Below are positions 43,837 to 52,069 of a stretch of 64,000 nt of DNA, one piece after another (position 1 is the first letter of the stretch; the number at the start of each line of letters is the position of its first letter). The notes beneath the pieces were generated by a model. It was not told the DNA's origin. It was given only the letters and a program-made list of their open reading frames with translations, and made no database searches. Origin of the DNA: Prevotella sp. Its GTDB lineage: Bacteria; Bacteroidota; Bacteroidia; Bacteroidales; Bacteroidaceae. The stretch is from the NCBI GenBank assembly GCA_017548275.1, contig JAFZAH010000040.1, positions 186,001 through 250,000 on the forward strand, in the 5' to 3' direction. The position numbers and the translations under genes are program-made.

Positions 43837-44688
43837 ATGAACATACTCATCACAGGATGCAACGGACAGTTAGGCAGTGAGATTCGTCAACTGGAAAGCC
43901 AATTTCCGCAGCATTATTTTTTCAACACTGACGTAGAAGAATTGGACATCACCAATCAGTTGGCCGTAGAAGACTTCATCGCTCGCAACGAGATAGAGGG
44001 TGTGGTGAATTGCGCGGCATACACTGCCGTAGATAAGGCCGAGAGCGCAAAAGAATTATGCACATCGCTCAATATGGTGGCTCCCGCCTATCTTGCTGCT
44101 GCCGTTCAGAAACGGAACGGATGGATGATACACATTTCAACTGATTATGTGTTCAACGGCACGAAACACACGCCCTATGTTGAGACCGACACACCTAGTC
44201 CTGACAGTGTCTATGGTTCGACCAAACTGGCAGGGGAACTGGGCGTATCTAAATTTTGTAACCGTTCAATGATTATCCGCACGGCGTGGCTTTACTCCGC
44301 TTACGGCAACAATTTTGTCAAGACGATGATTCGTCTTGGCAAAGAACGGAGTGAACTGGGCGTGATTTTCGACCAAATTGGCACCCCGACTTACGCGCGC
44401 GACTTGGCAGTGATGATTATGACTGCCATCGATAAGGGAGTGACACCAGGCGTATTCCACTTCTCAAATGAAGGAGTCATCAGTTGGTATGACTTCACCA
44501 AAGCCATCCACCGTCTGGCAGGAGTGAAAGGTTGCAACGTGAAACCTCTCCATACATCAGAATATCCCACCGCCGCACGCCGCCCCGCTTATTCAGTGCT
44601 CGACAAGACCAAGATTAAAGTGACTTACGGTGTCACCATTCCTTATTGGGAGGACTCCCTTGCTGAATGCATCAAATTGATTAAGTAG
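43837..44688 (+). CDS. rfbD: dTDP-4-dehydrorhamnose reductase
   Basis: Last step of dTDP-L-rhamnose synthesis, NAD(P)H-dependent. 283 residues, usual length. The Rossmann motif is ILITGCNGQLGSEI, VVNCAAYTAVDKAES binds substrate, and STDYVFNG plus YGSTKLAGE supply the catalytic Thr/Tyr/Lys. C-terminal RRPAYSVLDKTKI is the family ending. It is 10 kb from rfbC and 30 kb from rfbA. Confidence 0.95.
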   Translation: MNILITGCNGQLGSEIRQLESQFPQHYFFNTDVEELDITNQLAVEDFIARNEIEGVVNCAAYTAVDKAESAKELCTSLNMVAPAYLAAAVQKRNGWMIHISTDYVFNGTKHTPYVETDTPSPDSVYGSTKLAGELGVSKFCNRSMIIRTAWLYSAYGNNFVKTMIRLGKERSELGVIFDQIGTPTYARDLAVMIMTAIDKGVTPGVFHFSNEGVISWYDFTKAIHRLAGVKGCNVKPLHTSEYPTAARRPAYSVLDKTKIKVTYGVTIPYWEDSLAECIKLIK

Positions 44689-44750
44689 TTAAGAAGTAAA
44701 GTGTATAACCAATAATAAGATTTTTTTCAAGTAAGGATAACAGGATTGCT

Positions 44751-46319
44751 ATGAATACAGAAATAGAAAGAAGACGCACATTTGCCATTATATCACACCC
44801 CGACGCAGGCAAAACCACACTGACAGAGAAATTCCTTTTGTTTGGAGGTCAGATACAAGTTGCAGGAGCAGTGAAGAGCAACAAGATACGCAAGACCGCC
44901 ACGTCAGACTGGATGGATATCGAAAAGCAACGCGGCATCTCTGTATCGACATCGGTCATGGAGTTTGACTATGAAGGATATAAAGTCAACATTTTGGACA
45001 CCCCCGGCCACCAAGACTTTGCAGAAGACACCTACCGCACCCTGACTGCCGTGGATTCTGCCATTATTGTCGTTGACGGCGCCAAAGGTGTTGAGACTCA
45101 GACCCGTAAACTGATGAATGTGTGCCGTATGCGCAACACACCTGTCATCATCTTTATCAACAAGATGGACCGTGAGGGACGTGACCCGTTTGACTTGCTC
45201 GACGAGTTGGAACAAGAACTGCAAATCAAAGTACGCCCCCTATCCTGGCCTATCAATCAAGGCGTGAAATTCAAGGGCGTCTATAATATCTATGAGCAGA
45301 AACTCGACCTGTTCACACCCGACAAACAACGTGTGACAGAAAAAGTGGAGGTTGATATCAACAGCGACGAATTGGATGCACGCGTGGGACAAGTTGACGC
45401 ACAACAGTTGCGCGACGATTTGGAACTGATAGATGGTGTCTATCCCGATTTCAATGTAGAAGACTATCGTTCGGCTGAGGTCGCACCCGTCTTCTTCGGT
45501 TCTGCTCTGAACAATTTCGGTGTCCAGGAACTGCTTAACTGCTTTGTTGAGATAGCCCCGTCACCCCGTCCGACAAAAGCAGAAGAGCGCATGGTTATGC
45601 CAGAAGAGCCCAAATTCACGGGATTCATCTTTAAGATTACCGCCAATATCGACCCGAACCACCGTAGTTGTATTGCTTTCTGCAAAGTATGCAGCGGGCG
45701 ATTTGTACGCAATCAACCTTATCTGCATGTGCGTCAGGATAAGACGCTACGTTTCTCCTCACCCACACAATTCATGGCCCAGCGTAAGGAGACCATTGAA
45801 GAAGCCTATCCCGGTGACATCGTAGGTTTGCCTGACAATGGTATATTTAAAATAGGTGACACATTGACCGAAGGCGAACATATCCACTTCCGCGGTTTGC
45901 CCTCGTTTTCGCCTGAGATGTTCAAATATATCGAAAACGATGACCCGATGCGTTCGAAACAGTTGGCCAAAGGTATTGAACAATTGATGGACGAAGGTGT
46001 CGCGCAATTGTTTGTCAATCAGTTTAACGGGCGAAAGATTATCGGAACAGTTGGTCAATTGCAGTTTGAAGTAATCCAGTACCGTCTGGAGAATGAGTAT
46101 AACGCGAAATGTCGTTGGGAACCCGTCCACCTGCATAAGGCATGTTGGATAGAAAGTGACGATGACAAAGAATTGGAGAACTTCAAGAAACGCAAGTACC
46201 AATATATGGCCAAAGACCGTGAAGGACGAGACGTGTTCTTGGCCGACTCAGGATATGTTCTGTCTATGGCACAGGAAGACTTCAAACACATCCGTTTCCA
46301 CTTTACAAGCGAGTTTTAG
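44751..46319 (+). CDS. prfC: Peptide chain release factor 3
   Basis: GTPase that recycles release factors 1/2 from the ribosome. 522 residues. GTP-binding motifs are G1 ([13 protein letters not shown]), G3 (DTPGHQDF) and G4 (NKMD); the switch I region [14 protein letters not shown] is specific to RF3. Domains 2 and 3 follow from about 280, ending [12 protein letters not shown]. Gap of 62 bases after rfbD. Confidence 0.96.
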   Translation: MNTEIERRRTFAIISHPDAGKTTLTEKFLLFGGQIQVAGAVKSNKIRKTATSDWMDIEKQRGISVSTSVMEFDYEGYKVNILDTPGHQDFAEDTYRTLTAVDSAIIVVDGAKGVETQTRKLMNVCRMRNTPVIIFINKMDREGRDPFDLLDELEQELQIKVRPLSWPINQGVKFKGVYNIYEQKLDLFTPDKQRVTEKVEVDINSDELDARVGQVDAQQLRDDLELIDGVYPDFNVEDYRSAEVAPVFFGSALNNFGVQELLNCFVEIAPSPRPTKAEERMVMPEEPKFTGFIFKITANIDPNHRSCIAFCKVCSGRFVRNQPYLHVRQDKTLRFSSPTQFMAQRKETIEEAYPGDIVGLPDNGIFKIGDTLTEGEHIHFRGLPSFSPEMFKYIENDDPMRSKQLAKGIEQLMDEGVAQLFVNQFNGRKIIGTVGQLQFEVIQYRLENEYNAKCRWEPVHLHKACWIESDDDKELENFKKRKYQYMAKDREGRDVFLADSGYVLSMAQEDFKHIRFHFTSEF

Positions 46320-46377
46320 AAATGGGATGTAAAAGAAGTAAAAGACAATTGTCCCTTATAGTTTTTATGAACCGTCA

Positions 46378-47001
46378 TCATTTGGGGGAGACGGGGCGGC
46401 AGCACCAGCGTGTGACCCGTACCATCACCCCTAAACCTGTCACTTCCTTGAGCAGGTAATATTTTTTGTGTTGTCGCACCAGTCGGCCTGTTAGTCCTTT
46501 CAGCGGCCCGAAATGTACCTCTACGGGATCTCCAGGTTTAAGTTGGGCCTCCTCTGCAGTCAAGAAGATACCTTCCGCCTTATCGGGATCGCACATCATG
46601 CGAAATTCCAACATTTGCTTAGCAGGAATTTCGCTATAATCTCTGCTGCCTTTCTCTTTTCTGATGACGAGCAATTGGAAACGCGAATTTTGCACCAATT
46701 CAGTCATTTGTGCCGTGGTGACAGTTTTTTTTACAAACAAGAGATTGGTAACTACTGGTCGCACTTCATGGCGCAAACGTCCGGAACGGTCTTCATAATC
46801 CACCATTCTGCGAGGAACAAAACACTCCATCCCGTTGTCTTTAAAATACTCCTCCACTGCGGGTTGTCTGCATCCGAACAGACGCAACGCATACCATGGA
46901 GAAGTGTCTTCAGACTCCTCTATTATGTCGTTAACAAGTTGTCTATCATGATTTTGTTCGCTCTCAATGAGTAAAGATTGAGGCGTTTTGCTTTCATTCA
47001 T
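46378..47001 (-). CDS. UpxY-like transcription antiterminator (NusG paralogue)
   Basis: About 207 residues. The NusG N-terminal (NGN) domain starts at WYALRLFGCRQPAVEEYF, with ECFVPRRMVDYEDRSGRLRH and VVTNLLFVKKT, the pattern of UpxY proteins. The C-terminal KOW motif is KPGDPVEVHFGPLKGLTGRL. UpxY factors let RNA polymerase read through long capsule operons and are normally the first gene of such a locus. Here it is alone. ATG 46999-47001 was chosen; the next ATG upstream (47017-47019) is inside the promoter. The chosen codon sits at the predicted transcript start. Confidence 0.83.
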   Translation of the reverse strand: MNESKTPQSLLIESEQNHDRQLVNDIIEESEDTSPWYALRLFGCRQPAVEEYFKDNGMECFVPRRMVDYEDRSGRLRHEVRPVVTNLLFVKKTVTTAQMTELVQNSRFQLLVIRKEKGSRDYSEIPAKQMLEFRMMCDPDKAEGIFLTAEEAQLKPGDPVEVHFGPLKGLTGRLVRQHKKYYLLKEVTGLGVMVRVTRWCCRPVSPK

Positions 47002-47005
47002 GCCC

Positions 47006-47036
47006 CAAAAATAGCACATTTTTCAGAAAGAGCAAA
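47006..47036 (-). promoter_or_regulatory. Promoter of the UpxY-like gene
   Basis: Minus strand TTTG (47033-47036), 19 bases, TATTTTTG (47006-47013). Predicted start near 47000, at the chosen ATG. Confidence 0.78.
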
Positions 47037-47055
47037 ATAAAAACACTGTTTTTCT

Positions 47056-47086
47056 TTGGCTTATGAAAAAAATAGATTATTTTTGC
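47056..47086 (+). promoter_or_regulatory. Promoter of the zinc-ribbon/YARHG gene
   Basis: TTTG (47056-47059), 19 bases, TATTTTTG (47079-47086). Back to back with the UpxY-like promoter, only 19 bases between the two -33 elements. Confidence 0.8.
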
Positions 47087-47151
47087 AAAAACTATCAAAT
47101 CGAAGCAGACTAAATTAAGCATGTATCACAAATAACAAGAAAGGAACTATC

Positions 47152-48582
47152 ATGAGATGTAGATTCTGTAACCATGAAATCGCAGACGGGGTAAAATTCT
47201 GCCCTGAATGTGGTGCGAATTTAATGGCAGCCCCACAGTATGAGGCTCCGCAGTATGAGGCTCCACAACAGCCACAATATGAGCCTCCTCAGTATGAGGC
47301 TCCACAGCAGCCGCAATACGAGGCTCCGCAGTATGAGGCACCGCAGCAGCCACAATACGAGGCTCCACAGTATGAGGCTCCGCAACAGCCGCAATACGAG
47401 GCTCCACAGTATGAGACTCCACAGCAGCCGCAATACGAGGCTCCGCAGTATGAGGCACCACAGCAGCCGCAATACGAGGCACCACAGTATGAGGCTCCGC
47501 AACAGCCGCAATACGAGGCTCCACAATATGAGGCTCCGCAACAGCCGCAATACGAGGCTCCACAATATGAGGCTCCGCAACAGCCACAGTATGAACCGCC
47601 TGTGCAACCCCAATATGAAGCACCTCAACAGCCATACGCTCCTCAATACGAGGCACCACAGCAGCCACAATATGAACCGCCTGTGCAACAGCCTCAATAT
47701 GAAGCACCGCAGCAACCTTATGCTCCACAGTACGAGGCTCCGCAACAACCTTATGCTCCGCAATACGAGGCACAGCAGCAACCATACGGTCCTCAGCCTC
47801 AATATGACCAGCAGCAACAAATGCCATACGGTGTTCCTGGACCTCAGCAGGGAGCCCAACAGCCCCAATACCAGCAACCCGACCCCTATCAGCAGGTTTT
47901 GGAGCCGAAGAAGAAGAGCAAGACCGGCCTTTGGATTGTATTAGGATTGTTGATCGCAGCCCTGTTAGGCGGTGGCGGATGGGCACTTTACGAGTTCGTT
48001 TTGAAAGATAAAGGCAACAGTTCATCTTCAAGCACAACTACCACTACTACCACTACAGATAAAGATGACAACAAATCTGGCAACACTAGCGTTGATGCCG
48101 ATGACAACAAAAAAGGCAGTGATGAAGATGACTTGAATATTGATGACGAGGATGATAAAATTGATGCTAAAAAAGAAAAAGACAACAAAATAATAATAGA
48201 CGACGAAGAAAACGTCAGCAAGTTCAATGGGCCTGACAACAAGAAGAAGGACAAACAGGAACCCGTCACCCAACAGCCCAAACCCGAGCAACCGCAGGCC
48301 GATGCCCCCAGCACCTTCTATGCCAAAGGACAGGGAAGGTTTGATTGGGCGTCTTCAGAACGGATCAACTCACCGCAAGAATTAAACGGCTTTACCAAAA
48401 ATGATTTGCGTATTATGCGCAACGAGATTTATGCTCGTCATGGCTATATATTTAACGAAGCAGATATGCGCAATTATTTCCTAAAACAGAGTTGGTATCG
48501 TCCTGTTTCACGCAATGTAAAACTGACCCCATTAGAGCAGAACAATGTAAATATGATTCAACAGGCAGAAAGAATGAAATAG
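47152..48582 (+). CDS. Zinc-ribbon, QYEAP-repeat, membrane, YARHG-domain protein
   Basis: 476 residues. The N-terminal zinc ribbon has CRFC (3-6) and CPEC (17-20). Residues 25-220 are Gln/Pro/Tyr/Glu repeats: about nine units of 13 residues (PQYEAPQYEAPQQ), then shorter variants with PPVQ and PYA. One membrane helix (GLWIVLGLLIAALLGGGGWAL, about 260-280) follows, then an acidic/Lys low-complexity stretch. The C-terminal YARHG domain contains IMRNEIYARHGYIF and ends at QQAERMK. The zinc ribbon and repeats would be cytoplasmic, the YARHG domain periplasmic. YARHG domains occur in membrane proteins of many bacteria; their role is unclear. Strong promoter and terminator frame it. Confidence 0.85.
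   Translation: MRCRFCNHEIADGVKFCPECGANLMAAPQYEAPQYEAPQQPQYEPPQYEAPQQPQYEAPQYEAPQQPQYEAPQYEAPQQPQYEAPQYETPQQPQYEAPQYEAPQQPQYEAPQYEAPQQPQYEAPQYEAPQQPQYEAPQYEAPQQPQYEPPVQPQYEAPQQPYAPQYEAPQQPQYEPPVQQPQYEAPQQPYAPQYEAPQQPYAPQYEAQQQPYGPQPQYDQQQQMPYGVPGPQQGAQQPQYQQPDPYQQVLEPKKKSKTGLWIVLGLLIAALLGGGGWALYEFVLKDKGNSSSSSTTTTTTTTDKDDNKSGNTSVDADDNKKGSDEDDLNIDDEDDKIDAKKEKDNKIIIDDEENVSKFNGPDNKKKDKQEPVTQQPKPEQPQADAPSTFYAKGQGRFDWASSERINSPQELNGFTKNDLRIMRNEIYARHGYIFNEADMRNYFLKQSWYRPVSRNVKLTPLEQNNVNMIQQAERMK
47233..47583 (+). repeat. 39-bp coding tandem repeat (PQYEAPQYEAPQQ)
   Basis: Nine in-frame 39-base units; unit-to-unit changes are mostly synonymous, plus one Ala-to-Thr and one Ala-to-Pro change. Shorter variant units continue to about 47800. 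Confidence 0.85.
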
Positions 48583-48602
48583 GTCAAGTATCACAATCAT
48601 AT

Positions 48603-48635
48603 AAAAAGCACCCCACACTAGTGAGGTGCTTTTTT
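48603..48635. terminator. Bidirectional terminator after the YARHG gene
   Basis: Stem AAAAAGCACC/GGTGCTTTTT (48603-48612, 48625-48634) with an inner CAC/GTG pairing; A- and T-runs on both sides. Confidence 0.85.
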
Positions 48636-48693
48636 GTATCTCAATAGAAAACGGATTAAACCCAAACGAGAGAATTTACATTGTTGATTTCTT

Positions 48694-51012
48694 TTATTTG
48701 TATTTCTTAACCCGTTCATCATTGATGACGCCACTCCAATTCATACCGAATGCGAAGTCGTAAGAATGACCGTCGGCATCTTGGTAGCATTGCATGTCAC
48801 GTGGCACATCCTCCAATTGTTCCTCCACGGTCTTCATGTTGGCAGGCATCTGCATAGGCAACAGAGCCGATGGTTCAATCTTTCCACTGATGATGTCGAG
48901 CAGGGCCTGATGCTGCACGTTGAAAGAGAGAAGAATGACATCGGCAAATGGTTCAATCTCCGACAGGACGAAAGGACGGCCCGTTTCCACGATTACAATC
49001 ACGGGTTTTCCGGCCATCGCTTTTTTAGTGTCTGCCACCATGAGCATGTCATCACGGTTATACGTTTTTATGGTCTTCCCTTTGAAACTACGGTTGGCGG
49101 TTTTCTCCATCGGGTCACCACCGGCTATACTCACGGCACGGGCGTCTGTAGCCGTGTAGTCTTCATATTGCAAACTAAGAGGCATGTAGCCGTTGCCGCC
49201 TCTTTTTACATCGGCAGTGCTATAACCTACGCCCGTGCTTGGTTCCTGAATCAGGCAAATGGCGAAATCGGCTTGTTCCGGCTGCTCCACCACCTCGAAA
49301 TATTTCTTCACCAAAGCCAAATCAACAGGTTCCTCAGTCTTATCCTCAGAAATACCTCCCCACATACCGGGAATAGCCGGGAAATGTCGTTTTGGCACAT
49401 ACACTTTCTTTTTGTCCTTTAGTGGAAGGACATTGGCATGGTTCTTCAACATCACGACCGACTTCAATTGCGCCTCATATCCCTCCTTCATAAAGTCTGA
49501 GTTGCCCACAATTCTCTTTGTTTCGTCAGGGTCAAGATATGGGTTTTCGAACAATCCGACTCGGAACATATTGAGCAACAACCTACGAGCAGATAATTCA
49601 AAACGCTCCCGGGCACTCTCCTCGCCCATGTTCTCGCTCCACATTTGATAAGCCTCAATAACAGGTCCGATTTCGTTGTTTCCACCAAACTGGTCAACAC
49701 CTGCCTGAAGAATTTTGTAGTGTCGCTCTGCTTCCGATAAATGCTCCACACCCCAAGGCTTGCCTCCGACAGGACTGTCGAGCACCTTCATGTCCTTGGT
49801 GATACCCCAGTCAGTACATACAACACCTTCAAACTTCGCCTCTTGTCTAAGTTGTTGTTCAATCATCCATTTGCTATAACTGCCTCCCACATTCTCGCCT
49901 GAGGGATCCTGATTCCACAAGATACTATATATAGGCATTACAGCCGAAGCCATCCGGGTTCCTCCATCAAGATGGAATGCACCCTCCACAAAGGAGCGTT
50001 TGTGCGCGGCCAAATTATTGCCGGGATAAATGGCATACTTTCCTGAGGCAAAGTGAGAGTCTCTTCCACCCTCTTGTGCCCCATAGCCATACCAGTGCTT
50101 CACCATTGCATTGACGCTTTTATTTCCCCACCCTTTTGTCTCAGGAGTGGTCTGAAAAGCGTCGCAATAGGCACGAGCCATATCTGTAGAGAGTTGCGGG
50201 TCCTCTCCGAAGGTGCCGTTGAAACGGAACCAACGCGGCTCGGTAGCGATGTCCACTTGAGGTGACAAAGCGGTGGCAATGCCCAACGCGCGATATTCCT
50301 CAGAAGCAATCTCACCAAAACGGTACACCAATTGCGGGTCGAATGTGGCAGCCAATCCCAGAGAAGTGGGCCAAAGCGAGATTTGTCCTCCGGCACCAGC
50401 ATTGAATTCTGCGGTGGCCTTTGCCTCATGTCGCGGATCAGAACTGGTATTTGCGGGAATACCATGGTCAAGTCCTTCAACAAACGCTTGCATATTGTTG
50501 TTCCATACTGCAGCCACCTCCGGACTTTCCACATTGGTCATCAATACAGCACGAAGGTGGTCTTCACCCAGAAACTTTTTCTGGTCATCAGACAAGTCAG
50601 AAGGTTTAGCGCCACTCTCGTCAAACGGTTTTCCGTTGTACATGGAAGCGCCAAAGCCCATTCCCTCTTTCATAGGCACCGATTGATGACTGCTATAAAG
50701 CATCAATCCGGCAATCTCTTCAATGGAGAGTTGTGCCGCCAAATCAGCAGCACGTTCTTGTGGTGTAAGACGCCAGTCCTCATAAGCATCTAGCGAGTCA
50801 TTACGGTTCAGGTCTTTGAAGGCATATCCATCAACGGTTAACAATTGAACGCCAGAAGTAGGAGAATAGCCTAAAGTGGCCCCTCCGCTCTGTTCAACAA
50901 GCATAAAGGAATCAACTTGATGCTCTGACCATTTCTGCCCGCCACAAGATGCCATAAAAAAGAAAAAGAAACACGGGAGAACGATTTTAAAGATTTGTTG
51001 GTAAGGTTTCAT
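48694..51012 (-). CDS. Glycoside hydrolase family 3 beta-glucosidase lipoprotein
   Basis: Hydrolyses beta-linked sugars (glucose, xylose or N-acetylglucosamine type) at the cell envelope. 772 residues from ATG 51010-51012; the longer frame adds 25 residues before the lipoprotein signal (FFFFFMASC, Cys23). The (beta/alpha)8 domain (about 75-400) contains NAMVKHWYGYGAQEGGRDS and the nucleophile Asp in GVVCTDWGITKD. The C-terminal alpha/beta sandwich (about 430-760) has GYMPLSLQYEDYTATD and VIVIVETGRPF. No SusCD or other polysaccharide-utilisation genes are adjacent. It follows the ABC ATPase by 80 bases on the same strand. Confidence 0.92.
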   Translation of the reverse strand: MKPYQQIFKIVLPCFFFFFMASCGGQKWSEHQVDSFMLVEQSGGATLGYSPTSGVQLLTVDGYAFKDLNRNDSLDAYEDWRLTPQERAADLAAQLSIEEIAGLMLYSSHQSVPMKEGMGFGASMYNGKPFDESGAKPSDLSDDQKKFLGEDHLRAVLMTNVESPEVAAVWNNNMQAFVEGLDHGIPANTSSDPRHEAKATAEFNAGAGGQISLWPTSLGLAATFDPQLVYRFGEIASEEYRALGIATALSPQVDIATEPRWFRFNGTFGEDPQLSTDMARAYCDAFQTTPETKGWGNKSVNAMVKHWYGYGAQEGGRDSHFASGKYAIYPGNNLAAHKRSFVEGAFHLDGGTRMASAVMPIYSILWNQDPSGENVGGSYSKWMIEQQLRQEAKFEGVVCTDWGITKDMKVLDSPVGGKPWGVEHLSEAERHYKILQAGVDQFGGNNEIGPVIEAYQMWSENMGEESARERFELSARRLLLNMFRVGLFENPYLDPDETKRIVGNSDFMKEGYEAQLKSVVMLKNHANVLPLKDKKKVYVPKRHFPAIPGMWGGISEDKTEEPVDLALVKKYFEVVEQPEQADFAICLIQEPSTGVGYSTADVKRGGNGYMPLSLQYEDYTATDARAVSIAGGDPMEKTANRSFKGKTIKTYNRDDMLMVADTKKAMAGKPVIVIVETGRPFVLSEIEPFADVILLSFNVQHQALLDIISGKIEPSALLPMQMPANMKTVEEQLEDVPRDMQCYQDADGHSYDFAFGMNWSGVINDERVKKYK

Positions 51013-51092
51013 AAGGTCAATAGAGTTTTTGGTAATTAGACAACAATGAGGATTTATAGGGAGATAGAGAGGTATAAAGACAATCAATTATC

Positions 51093-51878
51093 TTAACTGA
51101 CAGTGATGGTTAGTGCGTTTTTGTCGAACATAATACCTTCGCGCTCAATCAAAGAAGAAAGGAATCCCTTCTCGGCTAACTCGTGAGGCGAGCCTATGTG
51201 GAGTCCGCTCTCCTTATCCATCAGCCATAAGGTGTCAGCCATTTGCAACGCCAATTCCAAATCATGGGTTGAGAGCAGAATGGTTTTCTCCGCTTGTCGT
51301 GTCAATCTTTTGAGCAGTTGCATGACCTCAACCTTAGACGGATAGTCTAAGAATGCTGTCGGCTCATCTAAAAGTATTACTTGAGTCTGCTGCGCTAATG
51401 CTTTGGCAATCATTACTTTTTGCCTTTCACCATCGCTCAACGTCTGAATCATTCTTGAAGCAAGATAATCTATGCCGACCATTTCTATCGACTCACGGAC
51501 GACCTCTTTATCCTCAGCCGAGAGCGTTCCCCAGAATCCAGTATAAGGCGAACGGCCAAGTCCTACCATCTCAGTGACCGTCATATTGGTGACATCCACC
51601 TTTTCGGTGAGCACAACACCAATGAGCCGTGCGAGTTGGGTGTCAGAATATTCCGTCATATCTTTTCCCAACAAACGGACTGTGCCCTCCAGCGGCTTTT
51701 GAAAAGCAGCAATCGTTCGCATGAGCGTCGACTTTCCTGCACCATTGGTTCCGATGAGGCACGTCATCTGACCGGCCTTCAACGAGGCATTCATATCCTT
51801 TGCCACCACTTTATTATTATGATGGCTTTTATACCCGATAGACAGATTGTTTATGACAACGGATTCCTTTAAATTCAT
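51093..51878 (-). CDS. Iron-siderophore/cobalamin-type ABC transporter ATPase
   Basis: 261 residues from ATG 51876-51878 (MNLKESVVINN). Three earlier in-frame ATGs lie at or upstream of the predicted transcript start. Walker A is GTNGAGKST, signature LSDGERQKVMIAKALA, Walker B VILLDEPTAFLD, with the H-loop in STHDLEL. It resembles FecE/BtuD ATPases that power iron-chelate or vitamin B12 uptake. The permease and binding protein genes are absent from this neighbourhood, so it is either orphan or works with a remote system. Single promoter at 51901-51932. Confidence 0.9.
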   Translation of the reverse strand: MNLKESVVINNLSIGYKSHHNNKVVAKDMNASLKAGQMTCLIGTNGAGKSTLMRTIAAFQKPLEGTVRLLGKDMTEYSDTQLARLIGVVLTEKVDVTNMTVTEMVGLGRSPYTGFWGTLSAEDKEVVRESIEMVGIDYLASRMIQTLSDGERQKVMIAKALAQQTQVILLDEPTAFLDYPSKVEVMQLLKRLTRQAEKTILLSTHDLELALQMADTLWLMDKESGLHIGSPHELAEKGFLSSLIEREGIMFDKNALTITVS

Positions 51879-51900
51879 AGAAATACCCATTAAAACCATG

Positions 51901-51932
51901 CAAAAATACATAAAATATACGTAAACGGCAAA
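51901..51932 (-). promoter_or_regulatory. Promoter of the ABC ATPase gene
   Basis: Minus strand TTTG (51929-51932), 20 bases, TATTTTTG (51901-51908). Predicted start near 51894 rules out the longer start codons. Confidence 0.8.
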
Positions 51933-52002
51933 TATATGTTAGAATGAGTGAAAAAGAAGTATAAAAAAAGAGTGTTATTATTACATTTTATCAGATTTTT
52001 TG

Positions 52003-52048
52003 TAATTTTGCAGTCGATTTGCAAGAGGGGCGCCCAAAACGGGCGTCC
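52003..52048 (+). promoter_or_regulatory. carB -7 element and leader hairpin
   Basis: TAATTTTG (52003-52010) is an exact -7 element without a clear -33 partner. In the leader, GGGCGCCC (52028-52035) can pair with GGGCGTCC (52041-52048) around a 5-base loop, 22 bases before the ATG. It is followed by A residues, not T, so it is not a terminator as it stands. Confidence 0.55.
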
Positions 52049-52069
52049 TAAAAAAAAAACACCCAAACC

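Noticed and set aside
46340..46355. GACAATTGTC palindrome between prfC and the UpxY-like gene as a terminator
   Set aside because: Only 10 bases with no loop and no T-run; too weak to call.
47221..47877. Long antisense frame rich in Leu/Arg/Trp over the QYEAP repeat
   Set aside because: A shadow of the repeat: periodic codons keep the opposite strand open. The plus frame has domains, promoter and terminator.
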